A DNA stretch of 64,000 bases from the NCBI GenBank assembly GCA_003569165.1, contig BGOI01000007.1:16229-80228 (forward strand). The letters run 5' to 3'. Made by a program: the position numbers and the translations under genes. Shown piece by piece: positions 33,920 through 42,887 of this stretch (position 1 is its first letter; each line of letters opens with the position of its first letter). The stretch comes from Opitutia bacterium. GTDB lineage: Bacteria; Verrucomicrobiota; Verrucomicrobiia; Opitutales; UBA953. The notes under the pieces are model-generated. The model saw nothing but the letters and a program-made list of their open reading frames with translations, was not told where the DNA came from and did not search any database.

Positions 33920-34600
33920 CTAAATCAAGCCCGCCTCACCAAAACTGAACCACCCTTTACCCGCCGGATCGGCCTCCGGGCGACCGATGACCACATGATC
34001 CAGCAGCTCCACCCCCACGACCCTCCCGGCGTCGGCCAGCTGCCGGGTCACGGCCCGGTCCGCCGGACTCGGCGTCGGATCTCCGCTGGGGTGGTTGTGC
34101 GCCACGATCGCCGCCGACGCGGCATGCTTCAACGCCTGACGGAAGACCTCTCGCGGATGCAGGAGCGAACTCGTCGCGGTCCCGGAGCTGACCTCATGCA
34201 ATGCGAGCAGCCGGTTGCGCCGGTTCAGGCAGAGCACCCAGCACTTCTCGACCGCGAGGCCGGCCGCGAATGGTTCGAGCCGCGCCCAGACCTTGGCGGG
34301 GGCGTCAAGCTTCTCGCCGGGATCATGCGCGCGCTCTCGGATTCTTCGCGCGAGTTCCATCGCGGCGGTAAGCTCGGCCGCCTTCGCGGGACCGAGCCCG
34401 TGGACCCGCCCGAAGTCATGCGTGTCCCAGGTCGCCAACGCCGCCAGCGAACCAGACTCCGCCAGCAAGGCCGTCGCGACGACCGGTGCTGGCGCGCCCT
34501 TGGTGCCAGTGCCGATGAGGAGTTCGATGAGCTCGGCGTCGAGCAAGGCCCGCGGACCAAGCCGCACGAGCCGCTCACGCGGACGATCCTGAGAAATCAT
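33920..34600 (-). CDS. radC: RadC-family JAB/MPN protein
   Basis: A 226-residue protein with an N-terminal helix-hairpin-helix-like part (about 1-95, GLGPAKAAEL) and a C-terminal JAB/MPN metalloprotease-like domain. The metal site is HNHPSGD (H168, H170, D174), with the upstream Glu of the JAMM motif probably in the strand around LLALHEVSSGT. The biological role of RadC remains unclear, despite the old DNA-repair name. It is a single gene, convergent with none, between the DUF1592 and carbonic anhydrase genes. Confidence 0.92.
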   Translation of the reverse strand: MISQDRPRERLVRLGPRALLDAELIELLIGTGTKGAPAPVVATALLAESGSLAALATWDTHDFGRVHGLGPAKAAELTAAMELARRIRERAHDPGEKLDAPAKVWARLEPFAAGLAVEKCWVLCLNRRNRLLALHEVSSGTATSSLLHPREVFRQALKHAASAAIVAHNHPSGDPTPSPADRAVTRQLADAGRVVGVELLDHVVIGRPEADPAGKGWFSFGEAGLI

Positions 34601-34643
34601 CCCGCCACGCTGACGGCGTGACGGCGGCGCTCAAGCGGACCTA

Positions 34644-35316
34644 CTACCCAGCGGTTCCACCCAGGCGGCGGTAGTGGGCCAACACCTTGCCATAAGCCGG
34701 CGTCAGCGCCTCGAGGGATGCGACGTTCAGACCTAGGTCCTTAATCAGGCCGTCGCGCAGACCGTAGATCCAAGCGTGGACCTCGACCTTCTGCCCGCGG
34801 GCCCAGGCATCCTGCATGACCGTGGAATGACAGACGTTGGCCGCCTGTTCAATGACGTTGAGCTCGCAGAGCGTGTCCAGCTTCGCGGGGCCGAGCACGG
34901 ACTCGACGACGATAGCGTGCTTGTGGTGCACGTCGCGCACGTGACGCAGCCAATTATCGACGAGGCCTACCTTGCGGCGCTCGAGCGAGGCCTGCACGCC
35001 GCCGCAGCCGTAGTGGCCCGCAGACGATGACGTGCTCAACCTTCAGGACATCGACGGCGTACTGTAGCACGGAGAGGCAGTTGAGGTCGGTGTGCACGAC
35101 GACGTTGGCGACGTTGCGATGCACGAAGAGCTCGCCGGGCAGCAGACCGACAATCTCGTTGGCGGGGACGCGGCTATCCGAGCAGCCGATCCAGAGGTAA
35201 CGCGGAGTCTGCTGCTTGGACAGCGTCTCGAAGAAAGCAGGGTCGCGGCGACGAACGCTCTCTGACCATTCGCGGTTTTGTCCGAACAGGTTTTCGATGG
35301 AAGACATCGAAGGCAC
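34644..35316 (-). CDS. Beta-class carbonic anhydrase, one-base frameshift
   Basis: A zinc enzyme of about 223 residues that hydrates CO2 to bicarbonate. Zinc and active-site residues are C45, D47 and R49 in [10 protein letters not shown], and H101 and C104 in GHYGCGG. The frame breaks between residue 100 and H101: one extra base in the run of three C at 35017-35019 (plus strand) turns GHYGC into a nonsense frame. Removing it restores a full-length Can-type protein. No sign of further decay is seen, so I read this as a sequencing or assembly error. Single gene, no operon partners. Confidence 0.9.
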
Positions 35317-35488
35317 TTACATTGGGAAACGCCTCGGGCGGGCAAGCGAATAGGACAATTTCCCCCTTTAGGCCTCCACTCGTTGCTATCGGCTGAGCGT
35401 CCAAACGTGGTCCGGAGTGAAAACTGGGTGTTTATCGGCCTTTACGACATCCTCGGGCTGCCTTCTTAACCTTCCGCCCTGTCGGGGG

Positions 35489-35519
35489 TTGAAACTCCGT
35501 CCGGCACGTGGTGTATTAT
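35489..35519 (+). promoter_or_regulatory. Promoter of secreted Lys/Ala-rich protein, near-leaderless
   Basis: TTGAAA (35489-35494), a 19-nt spacer and TATTAT (35514-35519). The ATG follows only 7 nt after the -10, so the mRNA would be leaderless or nearly so. It closely matches the sequence at 36081-36111. Confidence 0.6.
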
Positions 35520-35526
35520 CCATAAC

Positions 35527-36015
35527 ATGAAGACCAGTCTCCTCGCCTTGCTCGCCGGCGCCGCCCTCGCTTCGGCCGCCACCACGAACGAAAAGCCCCC
35601 GACTTCCAGCAAGGGCACCGTCGTGGTCGACAAGCCGAAGGCCACGACCGACAAGAAGAAGCCCAAGAAGGAAGTCCCCGTCGCGGCCGCGCTCGCCGAT
35701 CCAGTCTCGCTCGTTGCTGAGTCCGTCGACGCCGCTACCCAGATCGCGATGGAAGCCGCCAAGGTCGCCCAGGCCGAAGCCGCTAAGCTCGCCGCCATCG
35801 GTACCGATAAGGCTGCTTCCCCTGCCAACGCCAAGCTCGCGGAAGCTGCCGTCGTCGCCGGCGCCACCGCCGCCAAAGAATTAAAGAAGGCCAAGAAGGA
35901 ATCCGATGCCGAGAAGACCGAGAAACCGGAAGCGAAGAAGCCCGACGCCGAAGCGCCGAAGCCTGCCGCGAAGCCGACGGCCAAGAAGGCTGCCAAGGAA
36001 ACGACCTCCCTCTAA
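35527..36015 (+). CDS. Secreted Ala/Lys-rich hypothetical protein
   Basis: A 162-residue protein with a signal peptide (about 1-18, MKTSLLALLAGAALASA). The mature part is low-complexity: a Lys/Pro/Thr segment, an Ala-rich helical stretch (about 60-120) and a Lys/Glu/Ala/Pro tail. It resembles no enzyme. It may be a basic cell-surface or periplasmic structural protein. It has its own promoter and terminator, and a similar but shorter gene follows under a matching promoter. Confidence 0.75.
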   Translation: MKTSLLALLAGAALASAATTNEKPPTSSKGTVVVDKPKATTDKKKPKKEVPVAAALADPVSLVAESVDAATQIAMEAAKVAQAEAAKLAAIGTDKAASPANAKLAEAAVVAGATAAKELKKAKKESDAEKTEKPEAKKPDAEAPKPAAKPTAKKAAKETTSL

Positions 36016-36033
36016 AAAAGAGCCGTCTCCCTT

Positions 36034-36060
36034 AAAAAGCCCCGGATGACGGGGCTTTTT
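36034..36060 (+). terminator. Rho-independent terminator
   Basis: AAAAAGCCCC and GGGGCTTTTT form a near-perfect stem with a short loop, with a T run at the end. It closes the Ala/Lys-rich protein gene and precedes the next promoter by 20 bp. Confidence 0.85.
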
Positions 36061-36080
36061 CATGCCTAGCCGCGAAGCCC

Positions 36081-36111
36081 TTGAAACTTCCCCCGGCTTT
36101 CGCTGTATCAT
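36081..36111 (+). promoter_or_regulatory. Promoter of small Pro/Lys-rich protein
   Basis: TTGAAA (36081-36086), a 19-nt spacer and TATCAT (36106-36111); the ATG is 10 nt downstream. Spacing and many spacer bases (a CCGGC block, the TGTAT before ATCC) match the promoter at 35489-35519. Confidence 0.55.
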
Positions 36112-36121
36112 CCTTATCCCC

Positions 36122-36346
36122 ATGAAGCCCGCCTTCCTCGCCCTCTTGCTCACCGCCAGCCTCGCCGTGGCCGCCGAGCCCGCCAAGGAATCCCCGGCCG
36201 CTCCGGAGCCGAAGCCTTTCTTTGACCCCGCCGCGCCAGCCCCGACGGTCGATCCGACCAAGCCCGTGCCCGAGCCTTCCATCCCGACGCCAGAAAAGAA
36301 GAAGCCGGTCGTGACTGAAAAAAAGAAGAAGAAGGAGAAGAAGTAA
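36122..36346 (+). CDS. Small secreted Pro/Lys-rich protein
   Basis: A 74-residue protein with a signal peptide (MKPAFLALLLTASLAVAA). The rest is Pro, Glu and Lys, with a Lys-only C-terminus (KKKKKEKK). The start is set at 36122 by the signal sequence and the promoter position. The compositional likeness to the preceding gene and the shared promoter suggest an old duplication or a common regulon. The function is unknown. Confidence 0.65.
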   Translation: MKPAFLALLLTASLAVAAEPAKESPAAPEPKPFFDPAAPAPTVDPTKPVPEPSIPTPEKKKPVVTEKKKKKEKK

Positions 36347-36349
36347 GTT

Positions 36350-36475
36350 GGCACGAGGTAGGGACGTGCGCCCTCGCTCAAGCGTGTATCGAGGTAGGGA
36401 CAGCACCACGTGCTGTCCTAAGCCGCCGCAAGGAGACACACATTAGGACGCGATAGTGATCACGTCCCTACCTCA
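36350..36475 (+). repeat. Two-hairpin palindromic element, type C+D, with a partial copy
   Basis: A partial element GAGGTAGGGACGTGCG lies at 36354-36370. The full element is 36391-36475: left end GAGGTAGGG, hairpin 1 GGACAGCAC-cac-GTGCTGTCC, a 27-nt linker, hairpin 2 (GGACGCGAT pairing with ATCACGTCC), right end CCCTACCTC. It is the same element as at 46522-46609. Confidence 0.85.
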
Positions 36476-36490
36476 AGACAGTCGCAGCAC

Positions 36491-36684
36491 CCAGAGGGAA
36501 GCTGGAGACCGGATGATTGGCTGGGGATACATATTGTCGGGTGACAGGTGACAGCTACCGGGGCATCGGCCTTTCAGGTGTCAGCCGTTCGGCCTTCGGC
36601 GGCCGGCTCCAGGTTCCCGCGGCTGTAATGGGTAGGGTCGGGACCGCGTGTCCTCCGGTCCTCGTATCCTCCTGCCCTCCTGCC
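36491..36684. repeat. Degenerate repeat stretch before ftsK
   Basis: It contains a type-G left arm (36491-36526), GGTGACAGGTGACAG tandem units (36539-36553), a short GC-rich inverted repeat (GCCTTCGGCGGC, about 36591-36604) and a partial element beginning GGGTAGGGTCGGGACCGCG (36630-36648). No gene is supported here. Confidence 0.7.
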
Positions 36685-39294
36685 TCACTCGACCAGAATC
36701 TCGCGCGGGCTGGAGCCATTCTCCGGTCCGACGTAACCCTTGTCATGGAGGATATCCATGATGCGCGCGGCGCGGTTATAGCCGAGCTTGAGGCGGCGCT
36801 GGAGCATCGAGACCGAAGCACGTCGAGTTTCCTTGATGATGGCCCAGCTCTGCGCGACGAGCGGATCTTCGCCCTCTTCGCCCTCTTCGCCCTCGGCGCC
36901 ACCAGAGGCACCTTCCTCGATAGCCTTGATGACATCTTGGGCGAACTCGGGCTTGCCGTTCTTCTCCGCCAGGAACTCGACAATTGCGGCGACTTCCTGC
37001 TCGCCGACAAAGGCGCCCTGCACGCGGTTGAGCGTGGCGCTGCCTGGAGGCACGAAGAGCATATCACCACGACCAACGAGCGTCTCGGCACCGCCACGAT
37101 CCAGAATCGTGCGCGAGTCGATCTGCGAGGCGACCTTGAAGCCAATACGCGTAGGCAGGTTGGCCTTGATGAGGCCGGTGATGACATCCGTCGACGGACG
37201 CTGCGTGGCGAGGACGAGGTGAATGCCAGCAGCCCGAGCCAACTGGGCGATACGGGCGACGGACGTTTCGACGTCCTTCGCCGCGACCATCATGAGGTCC
37301 GCCATCTCGTCGATAATACAGACGATGTAAGGCAGCTTCTCATTCTGGACGCGAACGCCGTCATCGATCACTTCTTCCGCCGCGGCGGCCGCCGCAGCTA
37401 ACTCGTCGGGGCTGAGCGCCAACTCCTCCTGCTTAGGAAGACCCGCCTCCTTGGCGAATTTGGCGTTGAAGCCGGTGATATTCTTCACGCCGCACTTGGC
37501 GAAGATTTTGTAACGCTGCGACATCTCGGCGATGATCCACTTGAGCGCCGCCGGCACGCGCTTGGCGTCGGTCTCGACCGGAATCAACAGGTGCGGCAGG
37601 TTGTTGTAGATCTGCAGCTCGACCACCTTGGGGTCGACCATGATGAAGCGCAGGTCCTGCGGCGTGCAGCGGTAGAGGAGCGAGACGATGATGGCGTTGA
37701 TGCAGACGGATTTGCCCTGGCCGGTGGCGCCGGCGATGAGCGCGTGCGGCATCTTGGCCAGATCCTGAATGACGGGCTTGTTGGTGACGCTATCGACGCC
37801 GAGCACGACGGGGAGCTCCATGGCGGCCTCCGCCCAGGCTTTGGACTCAATGATCTCGCGCAGGAGCACGTCCTTGCGGTTCTTGTTCGGGATCTCGATG
37901 CCGACGGTGCCCTTGCCAGGGACGGGTGCGAGGATGCGCACGGCCTCGGCCTCGAGGTTCATCGCGATGTTATTCGAGAGATTGGCAATTTTCTCCACGC
38001 GCACTCCCGGTGCGGGCTTGATCTCATAGCGCGTGATCGACGGACCCTGCTGGATGCCGACGTCGACGCCGTTGACGGGGTCGACCGGCACGCAGTCAAC
38101 CTTGAATTGCTTGAGGGTCTCGATGAGATCGGCGGCACGCTTCCGGAAATCCTCTGGCTCGGCCCGTGAGTTGGCGGACGGCTCATTGAGCATTTCTTTC
38201 GTGGGGAAAGTATACTTCTCGTTGGATTTTTTTGCCGGCTTAGCTGCGCTGGCTTTTTCGATTTTCTCCTGCTGAATCACCAATACCTTTCCGACATTAC
38301 CTCCGAGCGGCTCGGGCAGCTTCCGCACGGGCTTGGCTTGGACCTCTTCGTCGTCCTCTTCTTCCGAGGCCGCCTTGGGTTTCTCCGACTTCTTGTCCTT
38401 ATTCGCAGGGTCAGGGGAAATGGTCACCGTATCGGGCTCGACGAGGTCAGGGCCGACATCATCGCCATCCTTCGGGCCTTCATGCGGAATATCGACCGTG
38501 ACTGGAGCGGCCTTGGTGGCGGCCTTCGGGGCCTCCTTGGGCTGGGGCACCGCGATGGCGGTGCCGACGACTTCCTGTTGCTTGCGGCGGAGTTCGGCGG
38601 CGCTGGCGGCGCGGCGGCGCTGCTCTTCCGCGACCGTCGCGGCGGCGGCCTTACGCTCGGCGTTCCAGGCACCGAAGCCATCGCGGATCTCCGCAATCCA
38701 AGAAGAAAGCGTGGCCTTCGGATCGTCCGCCAGCGCACCGAGGAGACAGAAGCCGTAAGGGAAGACGAGAATCCAGGCTCCATAATCACCGAGCACCGGA
38801 TGGAAGACAGTGGAGAAGAGCATGCTGCCGAGCACGCCACCCGGTCCGCGCGGATCGAAGGCGACGGAGGCATCCTTCGCGGCGCCGAGCCATAGGGTGA
38901 GGATCGGGGCGAAGAGAACGATGCAGAGCACCATCAGCGTGACCTTGACCGGCCAGAGCGTGTGGGCGCGCTGGTTGAGCGCGAACCAAGCCGCGGCGAA
39001 AAGGAAGAACGGCACGAAGAAGCCGGCGTAACCGAAGAGACTGAACAGGATGACCGCGACGGTCGCACCGAAGGCGCCGCAGGGATTATGCTCGGCCGTC
39101 GCGTTCGATTCGGCCGGCAGGCTGAAGGTCTTCTCCAGCCATTCCGGGATGAGATTCTGGTCCGCGGGAGTGTGGAACAGCATCGCGACGAGCAGGAACG
39201 CGCCGACGAGGGCGAGCACGACGGCGAGGATCGGTTTGCTCTCGCTGGCCGGGCGGGCGAGCGTGGTGGAGCGTTTGCGGGCGGGGGCTGGCAT
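36685..39294 (-). CDS. ftsK: DNA translocase FtsK/SpoIIIE
   Basis: An 869-residue septal DNA pump. I choose 39294 (MPAPARKRS) because four membrane helices follow within the first 210 residues; an upstream extension is Arg-rich and overlaps the neighbouring gene. A Pro/Lys/Glu linker (about 230-350) precedes the motor, with Walker A AGATGQGKSVCINA, Walker B YIVCIIDEMADLMM and the ATQRPSTDVITG loop. The last 65 residues are the winged-helix gamma domain that reads chromosome-orienting sequences (SMLQRRLKLGYNRAARIMDIL). It resolves chromosomes at division and activates dimer resolution. It starts 2 bp after the HAD gene stop. Confidence 0.95.
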   Translation of the reverse strand: MPAPARKRSTTLARPASESKPILAVVLALVGAFLLVAMLFHTPADQNLIPEWLEKTFSLPAESNATAEHNPCGAFGATVAVILFSLFGYAGFFVPFFLFAAAWFALNQRAHTLWPVKVTLMVLCIVLFAPILTLWLGAAKDASVAFDPRGPGGVLGSMLFSTVFHPVLGDYGAWILVFPYGFCLLGALADDPKATLSSWIAEIRDGFGAWNAERKAAAATVAEEQRRRAASAAELRRKQQEVVGTAIAVPQPKEAPKAATKAAPVTVDIPHEGPKDGDDVGPDLVEPDTVTISPDPANKDKKSEKPKAASEEEDDEEVQAKPVRKLPEPLGGNVGKVLVIQQEKIEKASAAKPAKKSNEKYTFPTKEMLNEPSANSRAEPEDFRKRAADLIETLKQFKVDCVPVDPVNGVDVGIQQGPSITRYEIKPAPGVRVEKIANLSNNIAMNLEAEAVRILAPVPGKGTVGIEIPNKNRKDVLLREIIESKAWAEAAMELPVVLGVDSVTNKPVIQDLAKMPHALIAGATGQGKSVCINAIIVSLLYRCTPQDLRFIMVDPKVVELQIYNNLPHLLIPVETDAKRVPAALKWIIAEMSQRYKIFAKCGVKNITGFNAKFAKEAGLPKQEELALSPDELAAAAAAAEEVIDDGVRVQNEKLPYIVCIIDEMADLMMVAAKDVETSVARIAQLARAAGIHLVLATQRPSTDVITGLIKANLPTRIGFKVASQIDSRTILDRGGAETLVGRGDMLFVPPGSATLNRVQGAFVGEQEVAAIVEFLAEKNGKPEFAQDVIKAIEEGASGGAEGEEGEEGEDPLVAQSWAIIKETRRASVSMLQRRLKLGYNRAARIMDILHDKGYVGPENGSSPREILVE

Positions 39295-39296
39295 GA

Positions 39297-40325
39297 TTAT
39301 TCGCCGAAGAGGGTTCCCTGCGAGGCGGCGTCCGCGGCGCCAGGAGGCGCCGGCTCGGCGTGCAGATGGCGAGGCGGACGCGTGACGCGGGCCGCGAGGG
39401 CGCGCGTGCGTTCCTGCGCGAGGCGTTCGACCATGCCCGCGAGGGCGTGGCGAATCCACTTGGGCGTGAAGGAAGCGGCGGAATAATCGCACGGGCCGTA
39501 GCCATGCACGCGGCCGGCCTGAAGCAGCGCGTCGTTCTGGGCGAACTCGGCCTCGCTCTCGGGCACGTAGACCGCGAAAGCCTTGCCGCCGTTCTTACGC
39601 AGCAACGAAAAGACGGGGACGTCACTGGGTCCGTCCGCGACGTAGATCATGTTCTCGAAGGGCACGCGCCGGTCCTCGGCGCGCACGACGGCGTTGACGT
39701 CGATGTCGGCGTTCTTGTTCGAGCCTTTGTTGATCTCGAAGAGGAAGCGGGTCTTGATGGTGTTATCGACCATCGCGGCGACCTGGGTGATTTCGGTCGG
39801 CAGGTCCAACGCGAGCTCGTCCTGCTTGGTGAAATGCGGCGGGAGCGGGTGCTCGAGGAATTCGCAGCCGTAGATGCCGTCGCAATGCGCCGCGAGCGAG
39901 GTGCCGCGGATCATCTCGGCGAGGCCGGTGCTGATGACGTAATGCTCGAGGACAACTTCGACGTTATGCTTCCGGCCGAGTTCGCGGACGTGCTCCTTGA
40001 GCGCGGGGAAGAACTGCGGGAGGCCCGGGCAGAGCTCGATCTCAGCCCCGAGCTCCCGGAGGCGGGCGTTGGTGAGGCCCTTCATGAGGCCAGCCTTCAC
40101 ATAGCTCAGGAGGTGGTTGAGGTAGACGGAGTCCTTGGGCGTGCGGATGCCTTTGCGGGCATAAAGCGCCGGAAGCTGGTTCGTTTCCTTCCAGAACTGC
40201 TCCTCATCGACCCCGAAGGCCTTGAAGAGCGGGGTTTGCATATAGCCCGGGCAAAGGGTCTTATCGAAGTCCCACACACAGGTGAGGACGTGGGTGCCGC
40301 GGAGCGCGGGTTCCTTGGGCTGCAT
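39297..40325 (-). CDS. HAD-superfamily phosphatase
   Basis: A 342-residue haloacid dehalogenase-fold hydrolase. Motif I is DFDKTLC (D19, D21), motif II lies near HYVISTG (Ser/Thr), and motif III/IV is IYVADGPSDVPVF, with the acidic pair. A large cap between motifs I and II contains several helices. The substrate is unknown; the fold suggests a phosphoserine-phosphatase-like C1 cap. Start 40325 is the first Met after a Ser/Pro-rich unlikely leader. It is cotranscribed with ftsK. Confidence 0.82.
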   Translation of the reverse strand: MQPKEPALRGTHVLTCVWDFDKTLCPGYMQTPLFKAFGVDEEQFWKETNQLPALYARKGIRTPKDSVYLNHLLSYVKAGLMKGLTNARLRELGAEIELCPGLPQFFPALKEHVRELGRKHNVEVVLEHYVISTGLAEMIRGTSLAAHCDGIYGCEFLEHPLPPHFTKQDELALDLPTEITQVAAMVDNTIKTRFLFEINKGSNKNADIDVNAVVRAEDRRVPFENMIYVADGPSDVPVFSLLRKNGGKAFAVYVPESEAEFAQNDALLQAGRVHGYGPCDYSAASFTPKWIRHALAGMVERLAQERTRALAARVTRPPRHLHAEPAPPGAADAASQGTLFGE

Positions 40326-40432
40326 GTCGGTCGGAAAAGGGATGAAGGTCGGGCTTGCGGAGGGGAGCCTGCCGCACTCCATTGAATAACGAACGGACGT
40401 CTCCTGTCCAAGCCCGATTAACCCTCTTAACA

Positions 40433-41524
40433 ATGTCCGCCAGCCCCCTCCGCCCCGACCTGACCGGCTTCCGCCGCCGCCTGGCCGAGCTCGAAGGCCT
40501 GCTGGCCGACCCGGCGACCTTCGCCGATAACCGCCGGGCCGCCGCCCTCGGTGCCGAGCTTCGGTTCACGTCTAAAGCCGTCAAGGCCGACGACGCCCTG
40601 GTGGCCCTGGAAAAGGAGCTGGCCGAGTCCCGCGCCCTGGCCGGCGAGGCCGACGTGGAGATTCGCGCGATGGCCGCCGAGGAGATCGCCCGGCTGGAGC
40701 CGGCCGTCGAGGTGGCCCGCGAACAGCTGATCCGGTCCATCATCCCGGTGAATCCGGATGATTCTCGTAATGCTCTTGTAGAAATCCGGGCCGGCACGGG
40801 CGGGGAGGAAGCCTCCCTCTTCGCCGCCGAGCTCCTCCGCGCCTACACCCGCTTCGCCGAGAAGAAGGGCTGGAAGTGTGAGCTGATGTCCCTCTCCCAC
40901 TCCGACCTAGGCGGGGTCCGCGACGCGGTCCTGCTCATCGAAGGCGAAGGCGCCACCGCCCTCCTCCGCCACGAGGCCGGCGTCCACCGCGTCCAGCGCG
41001 TGCCCGCCACCGAAGCCTCCGGCCGCGTCCATACCTCCGCTGCCACGGTCGCGGTCCTCCCCGAAGCCGAAGAAGCCGAAGTCGTCCTGAAGCCCGAAGA
41101 CCTCGATATGTCCGTCGCCCGCGCGAGCGGCGCCGGCGGCCAGCACGTCAATAAGACGGAGTCCGCGGTGCAGATCATCCACAAGCCGACGGGGTTGATG
41201 GTCTACTGCGCCGACGAACGCTCCCAGCTGCGCAATCGCGTAAAGGCCCTCCGCGTCCTGCGCTCCCGCCTCCTCGACCTGACGCGCGCCAAGGAACGCG
41301 AGGCCCGCGCCGACGCGCGCAAGACACAGGTGGGTTCCGGCGACCGCTCCGAACGCATCCGCACTTACAACTTCCCGCAGAACCGGATCACCGATCACCG
41401 CATCGACCTCACGGTCCACGGGATCGAACAGGTGCTCGAAGGAAATCTCGACCAGCTCGTGGACGCGCTCTTCGAGGCTGACCTGCGCGAGCGCGCTGAG
41501 GCGATTACTCGGCCGACAGCCTGA
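40433..41524 (+). CDS. prfA: Peptide chain release factor 1
   Basis: A 363-residue release factor for UAA/UAG. The catalytic GGQ is in SGAGGQHVNKTESAV, and the codon-recognition region carries the PxT-type segment (VQRVPATEASGRVHTS). It starts at 40433, divergent from the HAD gene with a 107-bp gap. The 3' end overlaps the convergent membrane-protein gene by 20 bp. Confidence 0.96.
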   Translation: MSASPLRPDLTGFRRRLAELEGLLADPATFADNRRAAALGAELRFTSKAVKADDALVALEKELAESRALAGEADVEIRAMAAEEIARLEPAVEVAREQLIRSIIPVNPDDSRNALVEIRAGTGGEEASLFAAELLRAYTRFAEKKGWKCELMSLSHSDLGGVRDAVLLIEGEGATALLRHEAGVHRVQRVPATEASGRVHTSAATVAVLPEAEEAEVVLKPEDLDMSVARASGAGGQHVNKTESAVQIIHKPTGLMVYCADERSQLRNRVKALRVLRSRLLDLTRAKEREARADARKTQVGSGDRSERIRTYNFPQNRITDHRIDLTVHGIEQVLEGNLDQLVDALFEADLRERAEAITRPTA

Positions 41525-42008
41525 GCAACGCGACGTCTTCGCGGACCAGGAGATCGCCCTTGTCGGCGTGGCCATCATCGACCCAGCCGTCGGCGACCCC
41601 GAAGGCGCGTTCGTAGGAACGACCGGGCACCGCCGGCGTGAAGACGACCGCCGGACCGCCCGAGGGGGACTTGGCCTGGAAGACCCACTTGCCGGAGACC
41701 TGACACTTGGCGACCGCCGTGGTCATCGGCTCGAGATTGAAACCACCGAACTGTCCGCCGGGCGCCGCGAGGTCGCAATCCATCGGCCACGCGCTCTTCT
41801 CAGCCTGATACTGCAGGAAGATGATCCGCGCCTGCATGCAGACCTGCGACACGGAGTTAGCCTTCCGATGATCAAGCACGACGAACACCAGGGCGACCAC
41901 GAGGCCGATGAGCAGGCCCCAGAAACCAAGTCGGGCCGCCGACAGCCAGAGCGGCTCGAGGGGCTTTCGCAGGATCTCGGCTTTGGGGGCGGGAGGGGCG
42001 GCGGACAT
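41505..42008 (-). CDS. Pseudopilin-like single-pass membrane protein
   Basis: A 167-residue protein with a cytoplasmic N-terminus (1-27), one membrane helix (about 28-46) and a periplasmic domain. The helix is followed by RKANSVSQVCMQARIIFLQY then EKSAWP, which is reminiscent of the N-terminal helix and first loop of type II pseudopilins. It has no prepilin peptidase leader (no Gly-Phe/Glu cleavage site), so it would stay anchored. Three Cys residues lie in the exported part. The 20-bp overlap with prfA and a divergent start next to tcdA make it a separate transcript. The function is unknown. Confidence 0.65.
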   Translation of the reverse strand: MSAAPPAPKAEILRKPLEPLWLSAARLGFWGLLIGLVVALVFVVLDHRKANSVSQVCMQARIIFLQYQAEKSAWPMDCDLAAPGGQFGGFNLEPMTTAVAKCQVSGKWVFQAKSPSGGPAVVFTPAVPGRSYERAFGVADGWVDDGHADKGDLLVREDVALLRLSAE

Positions 42009-42098
42009 CGGCCATCACGATGCCCGGGGCGACCCGGCCAGCAAGCCCGGAGGAAGTGCGTTTGTTCCTTGGAGGGGAGCCGCTTACCGCCTTGATTG

Positions 42099-42887
42099 AT
42101 GGCCATGGATGCGGACCACCTCCAACGCTTCGCCGGCATCGGCCGTCTCTACGGACGCGCCGGCATGGAACGCCTCGCCCGCTCATCCTTCCTCGTCGTC
42201 GGCCTCGGCGGCGTGGGCTCCTGGACCGTTGAGGCTCTCGCCCGCTCGGGTGTCGGCCACCTCTCGATGGTCGATGGCGATGCTGTCTGCATCTCCAATA
42301 CGAACCGCCAACTACACGCCGTCGCAGGCAATGACGGTAAGCCAAAGACGGAGGCGATGGCCGAACGCGCCCGCTCGATCCACCCCCAGATTCGCACGAC
42401 GCTCCACCAGCGCTTCCTTTCCCGCTTCAATCCGCACGAGGTCCTCACGGATTTCGACGGCGTGGTGATCGACGCGATGGATGCGCTCTCGCCGAAGTGT
42501 GGCCTGATCGCCGAAGCGGTGAACCGTAAGTTGCCAGTGGTCACGGTCGGCGGTTGCGCCGGCCGCCTCGACGGCACGCGAATTAAGGTCACCGATCTCC
42601 GCGATTCGCGCGATGATCCGCTGATGATGCTGGTCCGCAAACGCCTCCGTCAGAACTTCGACTTCCCCCGTGGCAAGGCGCCGTTCGGCGTCTCGTGCGT
42701 GTGGTCCGACGAACCATTCACGCAGCCGACGGATTGCGAAGGCCTCCCAGGCGGTGAAATTCCTGAAGGTGAAGACCTGCACCCGAACTGCGAATGGGGC
42801 TACGGTACGGCGTCGCATGTGGCCGGCGCGTTCGGCCTCGCGGCCGCCGGCGAAGCACTCCGCCTCTCGCTGCTACGCGCCGAATAA
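42099..42887 (+). CDS. tcdA: tRNA threonylcarbamoyladenosine dehydratase
   Basis: A 262-residue E1-like (ThiF/MoeB fold) ATP-dependent enzyme that cyclises t6A to ct6A at position 37 of ANN-decoding tRNAs. The nucleotide loop is VVGLGGVGSWTVEALARSG; the SNTNRQ segment and the catalytic Cys region (VTVGGCAGRLD) match the TcdA/CsdL family. The ATG at 42099 is used; a TTG at 42096 and an ATG at 42105 are alternatives. The 3' end overlaps the convergent tatD gene by 15 bp. Confidence 0.92.
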   Translation: MAMDADHLQRFAGIGRLYGRAGMERLARSSFLVVGLGGVGSWTVEALARSGVGHLSMVDGDAVCISNTNRQLHAVAGNDGKPKTEAMAERARSIHPQIRTTLHQRFLSRFNPHEVLTDFDGVVIDAMDALSPKCGLIAEAVNRKLPVVTVGGCAGRLDGTRIKVTDLRDSRDDPLMMLVRKRLRQNFDFPRGKAPFGVSCVWSDEPFTQPTDCEGLPGGEIPEGEDLHPNCEWGYGTASHVAGAFGLAAAGEALRLSLLRAE

